Positions 19,221 to 28,650 of a stretch of 64,000 nt of DNA are shown here, piece by piece (positions within the stretch are counted from its first letter, which is position 1; every line of letters starts with the position of its first letter). The notes under the pieces are model-generated. The model was not told the DNA's origin. It searched no databases and saw only the letters and a program-made list of their open reading frames with translations. The translations under genes and the position numbers were made by a program. Source of the DNA: an uncultured Chitinophagaceae bacterium (GTDB lineage Bacteria > Bacteroidota > Bacteroidia > Chitinophagales > Chitinophagaceae); contig CAITVK010000042.1 of the NCBI GenBank assembly GCA_903895845.1, forward strand, positions 1-64,000, in the 5' to 3' direction.

Positions 19221-20369
19221 ATGAAGAAAATAAATTTGGTAATTGGAATGATAGCCGCACTAGGTGTAGTCACCTGTCTATCGTTTAAAAGTTACAATGA
19301 AGGGGATGATATTGCTGCATTGAGGGCTGTGTACAGTAGTGGCGACAGCACCAAATGGCCGAAGGCAGACATAGATAGTAACACCGTGGGCTTTCAAGAA
19401 ATTGGTCGCCTAGGGTCAGTGCCTTATCCCGCCGACAACTTGCCTAATGCCGAAAAGGTGAAGTTGGGTAAGCTGTTATTCTACGATCCTCGCTTGTCTT
19501 TATCAAACCAAATAGCCTGTGCGTCTTGCCATGACCCTCAATTGGGTTGGGGCGATGGCAAAAGGGTAGGCTTTGGACATGATAGAAAGTTGGGCAAACG
19601 CAATGTAATGACGCTTTTTAATGCTGCATTTTACCAGAAATTGTTTTGGGATGGAAGAGCTAAGAGCCTCGAAGACCAGGCACGTTTTCCGGTGGCAGAT
19701 CACGTGGAAATGAATATTGACCCGCATGAGATGGCCGAAAAAATACAAGGCATAGCGGGGTACAAACCGTTGTTTAAGGATGCTTTTGGAAGTGACACCA
19801 TTAATCTGGATAAAATATTGAAAGCAATTGCAACTTTCGAAAGAACGATAGTCAGCAGGAAAAGTAGATTTGACGTATTCGTAAAAGGAAACAAAGAAGC
19901 CCTGTCAGATGATGAAGTAATGGGCTTGCATCTGTTCCGTACAAAAGCACGTTGCATCAATTGCCACAATGGGGCATTATTCAGTGATAATCAGTTTCAT
20001 AACGACGGTCAAACGCTTTGGGGTACTGCCAATGAAGACTTGGGAAGGTACAATGTTACCAAAGATAAGAAGGATATCGGGGCATTTAAAACGCCTTCTC
20101 TCAGGGAGGTAAGTATTACTGGACCTTGGTTTCACCATGGTAACTTTACTGAGCTTAAGGATATTGTTAGTACCTATAATCTGGGTAACCCTGCCAATAT
20201 CCCCAAGAAATACTTGGGAACACCGAGGGATAGTCTGTTACCAAAGACATCACCCATCATCCGTAAGTTGAATCTGACGCAGAAAGAACAACAACAATTA
20301 CTGGCATTTCTGCAGAGTATCACCAATCAGCCACCAAGAGTAAAGATACCAGAGGAGTTTCCGATGTAA
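19221..20369 (+). CDS. Di-haem cytochrome c peroxidase / MauG family
   Basis: A 382-residue periplasmic protein with an N-terminal hydrophobic segment (about 5-21) and two haem c motifs, C100-A-S-C103-H104 and C245-I-N-C248-H249, the spacing usual for the bacterial cytochrome c peroxidase family. DPRLSLSNQIACASCH, FWDGRAKSLEDQA, FKTPSLREVSITGPWFHHG and the closing LLAFLQSI are typical. It would reduce hydrogen peroxide with electrons from a small cytochrome, or act as a MauG-like oxidase on another substrate. Gene order places it after susCD and the lipoprotein but across a tandem array, so whether it shares their transcript is open. Confidence 0.93.
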   Translation: MKKINLVIGMIAALGVVTCLSFKSYNEGDDIAALRAVYSSGDSTKWPKADIDSNTVGFQEIGRLGSVPYPADNLPNAEKVKLGKLLFYDPRLSLSNQIACASCHDPQLGWGDGKRVGFGHDRKLGKRNVMTLFNAAFYQKLFWDGRAKSLEDQARFPVADHVEMNIDPHEMAEKIQGIAGYKPLFKDAFGSDTINLDKILKAIATFERTIVSRKSRFDVFVKGNKEALSDDEVMGLHLFRTKARCINCHNGALFSDNQFHNDGQTLWGTANEDLGRYNVTKDKKDIGAFKTPSLREVSITGPWFHHGNFTELKDIVSTYNLGNPANIPKKYLGTPRDSLLPKTSPIIRKLNLTQKEQQQLLAFLQSITNQPPRVKIPEEFPM

Positions 20370-20510
20370 GGGGGTTAGGCAAAAGGGGGAGGTCATAAGT
20401 CTTAAGTCGTAAGGCATAAGTAGGAATAAAAAATCATTAGGAAAAAAGGGGAAGGACGTCATTCAATTATATAGTTCAGGAAATATTTTTTAATTTAAAA
20501 CAACAGGCAC

Positions 20511-22523
20511 ATGAAGAGACAACTACAATTACTATTCTTATTGGTACTTGTTTCCTTTGGAAGCAATGCGCAATGGAAGGATGGAACAACAACCAATAAC
20601 CTAGTATGTGGCACTTCGCCAACAACAAGTAAGTTTGGAAATGTGGCTACTAGCGATGGTGCTGGTGGAATGATTATCGCTTGGGTAGACTCAAGGGACT
20701 CCGTTGATAAGAGTATCTATGTACAACGGATACTTGCAGATGGAACGCTTAAGTACGGTCAGGAAGTATTGGTGAGTAATGCGACAGGTGCATATTCTTC
20801 CACAAAAACCAACATTTCCATTTCCTCGGATAGTGCCGGGGGGGCTATATTTGTTTGGCAGGATGCGAGGAACACCAACGATACCAACTACTTTACGGAC
20901 CTGTATGGTCAACACATTGATTCCGACGGCAATGTATTGTGGGCAAAAGATGGTGTAAGGATTACTTTGACGGATAATGCAAAATCCAACAAAGGGTCTG
21001 CAATACCTGTTTTGGTAAACAAGAACGAATTTGTTTTGGTATTTAATGATAACAGAAATGGAACGTTCGACTTCTTTGCGCAGAAGATAGCCGTAAAGGA
21101 TGGTGCCATTCTTTGGAAGTCAGATGTGAGTCTTCATGGCAACAAACCGAATGTACAAACACAGGAAGTTGCTTTGAGTGATGGAAAAGGCGGCGTGTTT
21201 GTAGTATGGCAAGATCCTCGTCAGGGGACTACTAACGCGGATATCTACGGACAGTACATTGACAACACTGGTAAGTTGCTTTGGGATACAGCAGGTTTGC
21301 CAATTTGTACCGCCATTAATCAACAGTTGACACCGCAATTAATTGCAGATGGTTCTGGTGGCATCGTCGTTGTCTGGAGTGATCAACGTAAAGCTGTTGC
21401 TGATGGAAACATCTATGCACAACGCATTAATGCGGCGGGTGCCATACAGTGGGCAAAGGATGGAGTGTTGGTTTGCGATTATTCGGGTAATCAAGCTGCA
21501 CCAAACATTGTAAAAGGTGGTAGCGGATATATCATTGGTTGGAGTGATGCTAGAAAAGCATCCAATGACAGAAACATTTTTGCTCAAAGTATTGATAATA
21601 CGGGGGCTGCCGTATGGACAACAGTAACTGCTGGTGGCGTTCCTGTTTGTCAGGCAACAGGTGCGCAGCCAATTGGTTATACCAATGCCCAAAGTTTAAA
21701 GATGTTGCCTGACGGAAGTAATGGTGCCTATTTTGTTTGGGATGATGGTAGAAACACGATTACAAACATAGATATCTATGGACAGAGACTTACAAGCGCT
21801 GGAGCAGTTTCTACAGGTTGGCTAGCGGATGGAAATCCAATATGTATTGCCCAAAACAATCAACAGTCTCCCAGTGCAGTGCTGGATAGCAGCTTTAATG
21901 TAATCGTTTCTTGGAACGATGAAAGGGATAGTACCAACAATATTTATGCGAGTAAACTGTCTCCAAGTGGGGCATTGGTACTTCCGGTACACTTTGTTTC
22001 GGCTAGTGCAATTGCTGTAAACAATGCAGTTAATATCAGTTGGAAAACTGCTAGTGAATCTCTTTCTATCACTTATGCAATTGAACATAGTACTGATGGT
22101 AAAAGTTACTCCGAAGTAGGCACGGTAAGGGCAACAGGAGCCAACGGATACGCCTTTACGCATCATACACCCACAGTAGGTTATAATTATTATAGGATTC
22201 ATGCAACAGACCAACAAGGAGGCAGCCTATACTCTTCTGTTGCGAAAGTGTTAATCAGTCAGGGTACGCAGCTTACTGTTGCAGCTTATCCCAACCCCGT
22301 TTTTAATTCCTTATCCTTGTCCTTCAACAATTTCCCTAGCGGAGTTTACACAGTCAGAATAATTGATGCACTTGGCAAAACGGTCAGGCAAATAAACGTA
22401 AACCTCGATGGTTCAACAACAAAGCAATTGGAGGCTTCTGGTTTAGCCAAGGGTTGTTATCTGCTTCAGGTGGCCGCTGCCAATGGAAAATCCATGTCTA
22501 GTCAATTAATTTTTAAACAATAA
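20511..22523 (+). CDS. Secreted repeat protein with T9SS type A sorting domain
   Basis: A 670-residue protein with a signal peptide (1-20, ending SNAQ). Residues about 40-460 hold seven or eight repeats of about 55 residues built around the pattern GG-hydrophobic-VW-D-x-R followed by IYxQxID..G, for example GGVFVVWQDPRQG and IVVVWSDQRKA, probably blades of a beta-propeller or a related beta solenoid. A fibronectin-like region (about 490-570) precedes the type IX secretion sorting domain (about 590-670, starting VAAYPNPV). It should be exported by T9SS and attached to the cell surface. No catalytic motif is seen. The next gene, 33 bp downstream, also encodes a T9SS cargo. Confidence 0.85.
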   Translation: MKRQLQLLFLLVLVSFGSNAQWKDGTTTNNLVCGTSPTTSKFGNVATSDGAGGMIIAWVDSRDSVDKSIYVQRILADGTLKYGQEVLVSNATGAYSSTKTNISISSDSAGGAIFVWQDARNTNDTNYFTDLYGQHIDSDGNVLWAKDGVRITLTDNAKSNKGSAIPVLVNKNEFVLVFNDNRNGTFDFFAQKIAVKDGAILWKSDVSLHGNKPNVQTQEVALSDGKGGVFVVWQDPRQGTTNADIYGQYIDNTGKLLWDTAGLPICTAINQQLTPQLIADGSGGIVVVWSDQRKAVADGNIYAQRINAAGAIQWAKDGVLVCDYSGNQAAPNIVKGGSGYIIGWSDARKASNDRNIFAQSIDNTGAAVWTTVTAGGVPVCQATGAQPIGYTNAQSLKMLPDGSNGAYFVWDDGRNTITNIDIYGQRLTSAGAVSTGWLADGNPICIAQNNQQSPSAVLDSSFNVIVSWNDERDSTNNIYASKLSPSGALVLPVHFVSASAIAVNNAVNISWKTASESLSITYAIEHSTDGKSYSEVGTVRATGANGYAFTHHTPTVGYNYYRIHATDQQGGSLYSSVAKVLISQGTQLTVAAYPNPVFNSLSLSFNNFPSGVYTVRIIDALGKTVRQINVNLDGSTTKQLEASGLAKGCYLLQVAAANGKSMSSQLIFKQ

Positions 22524-22556
22524 ACACTTACATTTTCACCACTTAAAACAAACAAC

Positions 22557-25500
22557 ATGAAGAGAATTTTCATCTTTGCTTTCTTGCTGGCTTCACTAGG
22601 AGCGAGCGCAACACAAATTACCTGGACAGGTGCTTCTGGAGCAAACTGGAACACTGGCTCCAACTGGTCAACTGGTACTGTGCCAACAAGCACAGACGAA
22701 GCGGTTTTTAACACTAGTGGGGCATTGGTTACGCTAGACTTTACAACGCCCACAACTATCGGCAAGCTAACTGTTTCAGACAACGTTACCTTCCAAACAG
22801 CCGCTTCAAGGACAATTAATGTTGGAAGTAGTTCATTTACTGCTGGCTCAAATGTATTTACAGTTGCAAGTGGCAAGTTGCTTACATTGCAATCTACATT
22901 TAACAGCGTTGGTATTACCATTGCAGTGGTAACTGGGTACAAAGGTTCTATCTCTGGTACTGTAAACTTGAGTGCAGGTGCAAGTACAGGTCAAGCACAC
23001 AAATTAATTTCGCCAGATGCAGGTGGAATTACTTTCCAGAATGGTAGTATTTGTAATACGACTTCAGTTTCTAGTTCAAACTCTTTTGGAACAGGAACAG
23101 ATGGTAGTGTGATATTTGCATCAGGTTCTTTATTTGTTTTTAAAGGAGGCAGTACTCCCTTCGGAACTTCAGCCGTATGTACTTTCCAAACAGGTAGTAA
23201 GTTTTCTTTTCAATATGTAGGTGCAACTAGTCCAACAGGGGCAGGAAAAACCTATGCAGATTTTGAATATAATACTTCCTCAACTCTTTCACTAACAAGT
23301 GCAAATGCAACTTGTACAATAGATAATCTTTCTATTTTGGGAGGAGGGACTTTAAATTTAGCTGGCCTGTCAAGTAGTACAAGTGTATCTACTATTACTA
23401 TCAAAAAGAACATCAGTATAGCCTCTGGGTCTGCAATGACCATCGGAAATGCAACGGGTAGCAATACAGGGGGCTTCGTTTTAAATTTTAGTGGCACAAA
23501 TCAGTCAATCACCAATTCAAATGCAAGTGGTGGGTTAACTATTAATTCAACCGGAGCTTCTGGCTATACAACCACTGTAAATGTAAATAATGGTGCTACG
23601 GTTACTTTAAATAGCAATTTTGACATGAGCTCTGGTACAGGAACAGGTAGTAGAAACTTTAATGTAGTTTCTGGAGGTACATTGTCTATAGCAAGTGGTG
23701 CTACATTGAGTGTTACAGGTACATTAGCTAATTCTGGTGTAATAAATGGTGCTGGAGTTCTGAAACTTAATGGAACTGCAAATACTGTGACAGGAACTGG
23801 TACAATCAATAATCTTACAATAGCTAATGGTGCTGGCAATAGCACCACAATTAGTTCTGGTATGCAAAGCGTCACAGGCAAATTGTTAGTCTCTTCCGGT
23901 ACGCTTACAACTGGAGGTCTTATTACGCTTAAATCTACTTCAATCGCTAATTCGGCAGTTGTTGATCAGGTAGGAGGCGCTATCAGTGGCAATGTTACTG
24001 TTGAACGTTTCATTCCTCAAGGGCTTCGTACTTTCAGGGATCTTGGTTTTGGCGTGTACACCAATACAGGGACTATTTTTAGTAACTGGCAAGAAGGAGG
24101 TGTGAACAACAACGGTTATGGCATTGCCATTACGGGTGCAAAAGGTGTTAGTTCGGGATTTGACAATACAACTGGTTTCGATTATTCTTTGACAGGGAAT
24201 GGCTCTATCTATCAATATACTGCAAATGCTTGGTCTCCGGTTACTTCAACAAAGGTTACGCTGGATCCTTACAAAGGGTATCGTGTGTTGGTAAGAGGTA
24301 ACAGAACTGTAGACCTTTTTCCTGCTAACTCAGATTTGCAACCAGCCAATATGATTAGCGATGCAACCCTTCGTACAACCGGCAAACTGATTACAGGCGA
24401 TGTTACTTATTCTGTAGGAGGTGTTACGAATGCTGTTGCCAATTCTACTTATGGGCTTACAAGCGGTGCAGGTTCTTATAGCTTAGTTGCCAACCCATAT
24501 ATTGCTCCTGTTGATTGGGAAGCAGTCTGGAATGGTGGTGCTACAAACCTGAATTCAAACTATTGGTATAACGATCCTACAGGTACAACTACCGGCAAAA
24601 GCAGTGGATACACTAAGTTTGTTAGTTATGATGCTAGTTTGCACACAACTAATAACCCACTTGGAACGTCTAATGTTGGACGTTACTTGCAACCTGGTCA
24701 AGCTTTCTTTGTAGAGAATGCAACAAGCAGTGCAACTTTGCTTTTCAAAGAGAGTTACAAAGTGGCCTCTCAAACAAAAACGGCCATATTTGGTGCGACT
24801 GCTCCTATTAACAGAGTGGCAATTGCTTTATACAAAGCAGGTGAGAATTTGGATGGTGCAGTTACTGTATTTGGTAATTATCCAAAGGAAGCTGGTGTAG
24901 AAGATGCAGTTAAGTTCTCTAATAGCGATGAAAACATTGCCTTCACAGTTGGTACTACAGATCTTGCTATTAATGGATATTCATTGCCAACAAGTACTGA
25001 TGTATTACCTATTCATATTTATCAACTAAAAGCAAATACTTCATATACACTAAGGCTGGATGTTTCTCAATTTGCAGGAAACGGTGTTACAGCTTATGTT
25101 AGGGACAATGTTTCTAATACAACAACTCCATTAACAGGTAACAATACTACTGTTTCCTTCACAACTGCTGCTACTGATGCAGCAAGCTATGGCACACGCT
25201 ATAGCATTGTATTTGCCCCTGCTGTTTTGCCTGTTTCTAGTATTGTTACTAGTGCTATTGCTAAAGGTGGCAATGTGATTGTAAGCTGGAATACGGTTGG
25301 TGAAAAGAATGTAGCTGTTTATACAGTTGAACGTTCAGTTAATGGTGTCGAATTTTCTGGTATTGCTACCAAATCGGCTACCAACACAACTAAAGCTACG
25401 TATACCATTACAGATGCTGCAGCACAAAATGGTATTAACTACTATCGCATAAAAGCAACCGATAAGGGTGGAAATACTAGCTATAGTGCTGTTGTTGCGG

Positions 25501-25778
25501 TTGCAATAACAAGTGGTAATAAAGCAATCAGCATCTATCCAAACCCTGTTACAGGAAGTAGTTTCGGATTGAAGCTTGCCAACTTCACCGAAGGCAAATA
25601 TGCAGTTAGTGTTTATAACAACTTGGGGCAAAAAGTATTGGCAACAACGGTTGCTCATGCTGCTGGTAATACAACCGAGCAAGTGAGCCTGAGCCACCAT
25701 CTGGCTGCTGGCACTTATTCTGTAAGTGTAGCTGGTGCAACAGGTGCTGCTTATCAAACTCAATTGATTATAAAATAA
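22557..25778 (+). CDS. Large secreted beta-helix-like protein with T9SS type A sorting domain
   Basis: A 1073-residue exported protein with a signal peptide (1-19, ending GASA). The N-terminal part (TWTGASGANWNTGSNW) is the opening typical of autotransporter-like or beta-helix surface proteins, followed by about 450 residues rich in Ser, Thr, Gly and Asn in a solenoid-like pattern. The region from about 470 on is a conserved extension seen in many Bacteroidota cargo proteins, then a fibronectin-like part (about 895-985) and the sorting domain (ISIYPNPV, about 995-1073). Probable adhesin or matrix protein; substrate or partner unknown. Its sorting domain and fibronectin-like module resemble those of the upstream neighbour, suggesting a duplicated C-terminus. 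Confidence 0.82.
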   Translation: MKRIFIFAFLLASLGASATQITWTGASGANWNTGSNWSTGTVPTSTDEAVFNTSGALVTLDFTTPTTIGKLTVSDNVTFQTAASRTINVGSSSFTAGSNVFTVASGKLLTLQSTFNSVGITIAVVTGYKGSISGTVNLSAGASTGQAHKLISPDAGGITFQNGSICNTTSVSSSNSFGTGTDGSVIFASGSLFVFKGGSTPFGTSAVCTFQTGSKFSFQYVGATSPTGAGKTYADFEYNTSSTLSLTSANATCTIDNLSILGGGTLNLAGLSSSTSVSTITIKKNISIASGSAMTIGNATGSNTGGFVLNFSGTNQSITNSNASGGLTINSTGASGYTTTVNVNNGATVTLNSNFDMSSGTGTGSRNFNVVSGGTLSIASGATLSVTGTLANSGVINGAGVLKLNGTANTVTGTGTINNLTIANGAGNSTTISSGMQSVTGKLLVSSGTLTTGGLITLKSTSIANSAVVDQVGGAISGNVTVERFIPQGLRTFRDLGFGVYTNTGTIFSNWQEGGVNNNGYGIAITGAKGVSSGFDNTTGFDYSLTGNGSIYQYTANAWSPVTSTKVTLDPYKGYRVLVRGNRTVDLFPANSDLQPANMISDATLRTTGKLITGDVTYSVGGVTNAVANSTYGLTSGAGSYSLVANPYIAPVDWEAVWNGGATNLNSNYWYNDPTGTTTGKSSGYTKFVSYDASLHTTNNPLGTSNVGRYLQPGQAFFVENATSSATLLFKESYKVASQTKTAIFGATAPINRVAIALYKAGENLDGAVTVFGNYPKEAGVEDAVKFSNSDENIAFTVGTTDLAINGYSLPTSTDVLPIHIYQLKANTSYTLRLDVSQFAGNGVTAYVRDNVSNTTTPLTGNNTTVSFTTAATDAASYGTRYSIVFAPAVLPVSSIVTSAIAKGGNVIVSWNTVGEKNVAVYTVERSVNGVEFSGIATKSATNTTKATYTITDAAAQNGINYYRIKATDKGGNTSYSAVVAVAITSGNKAISIYPNPVTGSSFGLKLANFTEGKYAVSVYNNLGQKVLATTVAHAAGNTTEQVSLSHHLAAGTYSVSVAGATGAAYQTQLIIK

Positions 25779-25792
25779 GATAACCCTTCTTT

Positions 25793-25822
25793 CCGGGTCG
25801 CATTATATTTGGTGCGACCTGG
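25793..25822 (+). promoter_or_regulatory. Hairpin without T-run between two secreted-protein genes
   Basis: CCGGGTCGCA (25793-25802) pairs with TGCGACCTGG (25813-25822) at 9 of 10 positions across a 10-nt AT-rich loop. It lacks a U-tract and lies 15 bp after the stop of the large T9SS protein, so it may be a processing or stability element that lets the small downstream gene be expressed at a different level. Confidence 0.5.
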
Positions 25823-25846
25823 ATTAATAAATTAAAAATAACAAGC

Positions 25847-26071
25847 ATGAAAAAAATAACATTGATAGCTGCATTCCTAATCACGGTATCAGTAGGAAGC
25901 AAACTACAGGCACAACCTAATCCTGGGCCAGGCAACCAGGGTAGCGGCACTGGTCCAACGACTGATGGTCCGACTGTTCCTTTTGACAACAGGATGAACT
26001 TGATTTTCATTTCTACAGTCATTGGAGCCATTTATCTGGCTAACAGGAGAGGGGTACTTGCTTTAAAATAG
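25847..26071 (+). CDS. Small exported protein with C-terminal membrane anchor, PID-CTERM-like
   Basis: A 74-residue protein with a signal peptide (1-22, ending LQAQ), a Pro/Gly/Thr-rich linker (23-45, PNPGPGNQGSGTGPTTDG) and a C-terminal segment VPFDNRMNLIFISTVIGAIY followed by LANRRG. The order short motif, hydrophobic helix, basic cluster resembles the short exosortase-dependent tails of Bacteroidota proteins, in which a Pro-x-Asp motif precedes the helix; here the motif would be PFD. An exosortase gene is not in the window. A simple membrane-anchored peptide is the alternative. Confidence 0.6.
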   Translation: MKKITLIAAFLITVSVGSKLQAQPNPGPGNQGSGTGPTTDGPTVPFDNRMNLIFISTVIGAIYLANRRGVLALK

Positions 26072-26124
26072 ATTTTTAAAGGTATAGCTTACCAAAACGC
26101 AGTGGGAATTGACTATTTTAATAC

Positions 26125-26166
26125 AACTGTTGGGGATACGATTTGTATTCCTGGCAGTTGTTTTTT
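26125..26166 (+). terminator. Probable terminator after the T9SS gene run
   Basis: AACTGTTGGGGATAC (26125-26139) pairs imperfectly (about 11 of 15) with GTATTCCTGGCAGTT (26145-26159), loop GATTT, followed by a T-rich run GTTTTTT. The rest of the 26072-26423 gap is AT-rich with no gene seen. Confidence 0.65.
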
Positions 26167-26396
26167 ATTTATGGAAAGAGGAAGCCTACAATTGATACTT
26201 CAATTTGAATGATTCTTTTTAGTATTGATAATTGTATTGGGTATAGCTTTTAATCGGTCAAAAGGCTTCTTTAAATATCGGTTAGTCCTAAATAAGGAAC
26301 AGAAAATAGTAACCGATTCTCCTCCTTTTACATTAATTTAACTATTACAATCTGTCTTCCTTCAAACAAAAGCGTTCGTTCAATGCCTTATACCTT

Positions 26397-26404
26397 TACT
26401 TTTG
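26397..26404 (+). promoter_or_regulatory. Putative -7 box before lepB
   Basis: TACTTTTG is an exact match to TAnnTTTG, 19 bases before the ATG at 26424. A clear -33 TTTG partner is not seen at the expected distance. Confidence 0.4.
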
Positions 26405-26423
26405 TTTCTCTTAAAAAAACACT

Positions 26424-27959
26424 ATGGGCTTATTCCTTTTGGTTATTGGCATTATTGGTTGGCATGTCGGGATGTATGGATTGTTTAAAAAGGCTGGTAT
26501 TAACCCCATTCTGGCTTTTGTTCCGTTGTACAATACTTGGTTGATTGTAGATAAATGTAACATCAAAAAGTTTTGGTTCTGGCTGCAACTGATACCAATT
26601 GCGGGACAGTTTATCACCATCTGGATCACTATCATCTTCGTGATGCACTTCAAACGGTTCAGTTTTTGGGACCATACGTTGGTTACCTTTCTCCCTTTCG
26701 TCTATTTTCCTTATCTCGGCTTTAATAAAGAAGATAAATGGTATGGCCATGAAGTTGTTGCGGCATACAAGAAACCCTCTTCCCGAGAATGGATTGATGC
26801 GGGCGTGTTTGCAGTAGTAGCAGCAACCCTTATCCGGACCTTTGTTTTTGAGGCTTATGTAATTCCAACAGGGAGTATGGAAAGGACGTTGCTTGTTAAT
26901 GACTTCCTCTTCGTTAGTAAAATGAGTTATGGTCCAAGAATACCGATTACGCCAATTTCTGTTCCATTCATGCACAACAATTTCCCATGGTCTGTTACTA
27001 CGCCTTCTTACACCAAGGCTTTGCAATTGCCCTACAAGCGTTTGCCAGGCTTTCAGCAGGTAGAAAGAAATGATGTGGTGGTATTTAATTTTCCTGCAGG
27101 AGACACCATTATCAACTTGCCCGATTATGGTAGCAAGCAGCCCTATTATGATGTGTTGCGATCCGTTTACAAAGGAAACAGGGATGCTTTGATGGCCGAA
27201 TTCCCTATTATGGTTCATCCTTTTGATAAAACAGATAACTATATCAAGCGTTGTGTGGCTGTGGGGGGCGATGTGCTACAAGTGAAGCATGGTGTATTGT
27301 ATATTAATAATGCGCCTGCATACAAACCCGTTGATGCCCAAACTGATTACTTGCTTACCTTATCTCAACCATTCACAACAGACTATCTTCAGAATGAGTT
27401 GGGCATAAAAATTTCGTTGGATGATGAACACAATGTACGTTACAATAAAGATGAAGACTATGGTGAGGATAGTCCTTCTGGCTTGAGTTGTATGCTGAAC
27501 CTTACTTTGGATAATTACAATAAAGTAAAGGCATTGCCCAACGTTAAATCTATTGTGCCACGGTTGAAGGAAAGTGTGAACGATGATATGTTTCCTAATG
27601 ATACCATCAATTGCAGATGGGATGTAGATAATTATGGGCCAATTGAAATTCCTAAAAAAGGGGAGACCATCACCCTCTCTCCAAAGAATATTTCATTGTA
27701 CCGACGGTTGATTACCAATTACGAAAACAATACATTGGAGGAAACCAATGGCAAGTACATCATTAATGGTAAGGAGACAACAACCTATACCACCAAATAT
27801 AATTATTACTGGATGATGGGTGATAACCGTCACCGCAGTCAGGATAGTCGCTATTGGGGTTTTGTACCCGAAACACATGTTGTGGGCAAAGCTTCGCTGA
27901 TTTGGTTTAGCTGGAACGACGGACCACGATTTAAGCGTATCTTCCGCACAATTAAATAA
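26424..27959 (+). CDS. lepB: Signal peptidase I with extended N-terminal membrane domain
   Basis: Removes signal peptides from exported proteins. The 511-residue enzyme starts with a three-helix membrane region (about 1-100, DUF5684-like: LLVIGIIGWHVGMYGLFKKA), then a further anchor (about 125-142), then the S26 protease. The Ser/Lys dyad is visible: Ser151 in IPTGSMERTL and Lys275 in YIKRCVAVGGD; the closing box is GDNRHRSQDSRYWGFVP. Long insertions between the Ser and Lys boxes (about 165-265) and before the last box make it about twice the E. coli core in size, as is usual in this phylum. cdd follows 24 bp downstream and probably shares the transcript. Confidence 0.95.
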   Translation: MGLFLLVIGIIGWHVGMYGLFKKAGINPILAFVPLYNTWLIVDKCNIKKFWFWLQLIPIAGQFITIWITIIFVMHFKRFSFWDHTLVTFLPFVYFPYLGFNKEDKWYGHEVVAAYKKPSSREWIDAGVFAVVAATLIRTFVFEAYVIPTGSMERTLLVNDFLFVSKMSYGPRIPITPISVPFMHNNFPWSVTTPSYTKALQLPYKRLPGFQQVERNDVVVFNFPAGDTIINLPDYGSKQPYYDVLRSVYKGNRDALMAEFPIMVHPFDKTDNYIKRCVAVGGDVLQVKHGVLYINNAPAYKPVDAQTDYLLTLSQPFTTDYLQNELGIKISLDDEHNVRYNKDEDYGEDSPSGLSCMLNLTLDNYNKVKALPNVKSIVPRLKESVNDDMFPNDTINCRWDVDNYGPIEIPKKGETITLSPKNISLYRRLITNYENNTLEETNGKYIINGKETTTYTTKYNYYWMMGDNRHRSQDSRYWGFVPETHVVGKASLIWFSWNDGPRFKRIFRTIK

Positions 27960-27983
27960 ATAATCTTACACAATACTGCTATC

Positions 27984-28475
27984 ATGGGGAAGTCTGTAGA
28001 GAAATATAGTTTTGAATATGAGGAGTACACTTCGGTAGATGATTTGTCACCTGCCGATGCCCTATTAGTGGAAGGTGCCAGAAAAGCAACTAAACTGGCT
28101 TATGCGCCGTATTCCAACTTCTTGGTTGGAGCTTATGCCGAACTCAATTCGGGCGAGTTTGTGGTGGGAAGCAACCAGGAGAACGCGAGTTATCCTGTTG
28201 GCATCTGTGCCGAGCGTGCTTTGATGGCCTCTGCGGCACAATTGTTTCCGAATGAACCTATCAAAAGCATGGCTATCAGTTATCATCATATCAATGGGGC
28301 TAGCAATATTCCCCTTAGCCCTTGTGGTATGTGCAGACAGGCTTTGCGAGAATACGAAGGCCGTGTGCATCAGCCAATCAGGTTATTGCTGAGTGGTTTG
28401 GAAGGTAAGGTACTGGTAGTAAAACAATCTAGCATGTTGCTCCCGTTTTCTTTTAGCGGCGATGCCTTAAAATAG
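27984..28475 (+). CDS. cdd: Cytidine deaminase
   Basis: Zinc-dependent deamination of cytidine and deoxycytidine to uridine forms in pyrimidine salvage. The 163-residue protein has the CAE catalytic motif (GICAERALMASAA) and the zinc-binding SPCGMCRQAL motif; the preceding YAPYSNFLVGA and NQENASYPVG are typical. It lies 24 bp after lepB, and a strong terminator follows, so the two genes form one unit. Confidence 0.95.
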   Translation: MGKSVEKYSFEYEEYTSVDDLSPADALLVEGARKATKLAYAPYSNFLVGAYAELNSGEFVVGSNQENASYPVGICAERALMASAAQLFPNEPIKSMAISYHHINGASNIPLSPCGMCRQALREYEGRVHQPIRLLLSGLEGKVLVVKQSSMLLPFSFSGDALK

Positions 28476-28496
28476 GGTTTTCAACACTTATCAATA

Positions 28497-28549
28497 TAGG
28501 GACATCATACAAATAGAAGTCTATGTGTATGATGTCCCTATTTTTTTGT
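28497..28549 (+). terminator. Strong Rho-independent terminator after cdd
   Basis: A perfect 16-bp inverted repeat, 28497-28512 and 28527-28542 (ATAGGGACATCATACA and its complement), with a 14-nt loop that can itself pair (ATAG/CTAT), followed by seven T. It closes the lepB-cdd unit. Confidence 0.95.
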
Positions 28550-28650
28550 GTCTTACAATTCGTTTCATTTCCTTATCAAATCAATCCTTAGAATTATATT
28601 ACTGCCCTAGCCAATTATAAACACGTACTTTCAGCCAAAATAAATGCGCT

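Noticed and set aside
18971-19273. Open frame with repeated KPIGSV on the minus strand
   Set aside because: It is the translation of the 21-bp array and overlaps the peroxidase gene start.
26430-27218. 262-residue open frame opposite lepB
   Set aside because: Antisense shadow of a well-supported gene with catalytic motifs.
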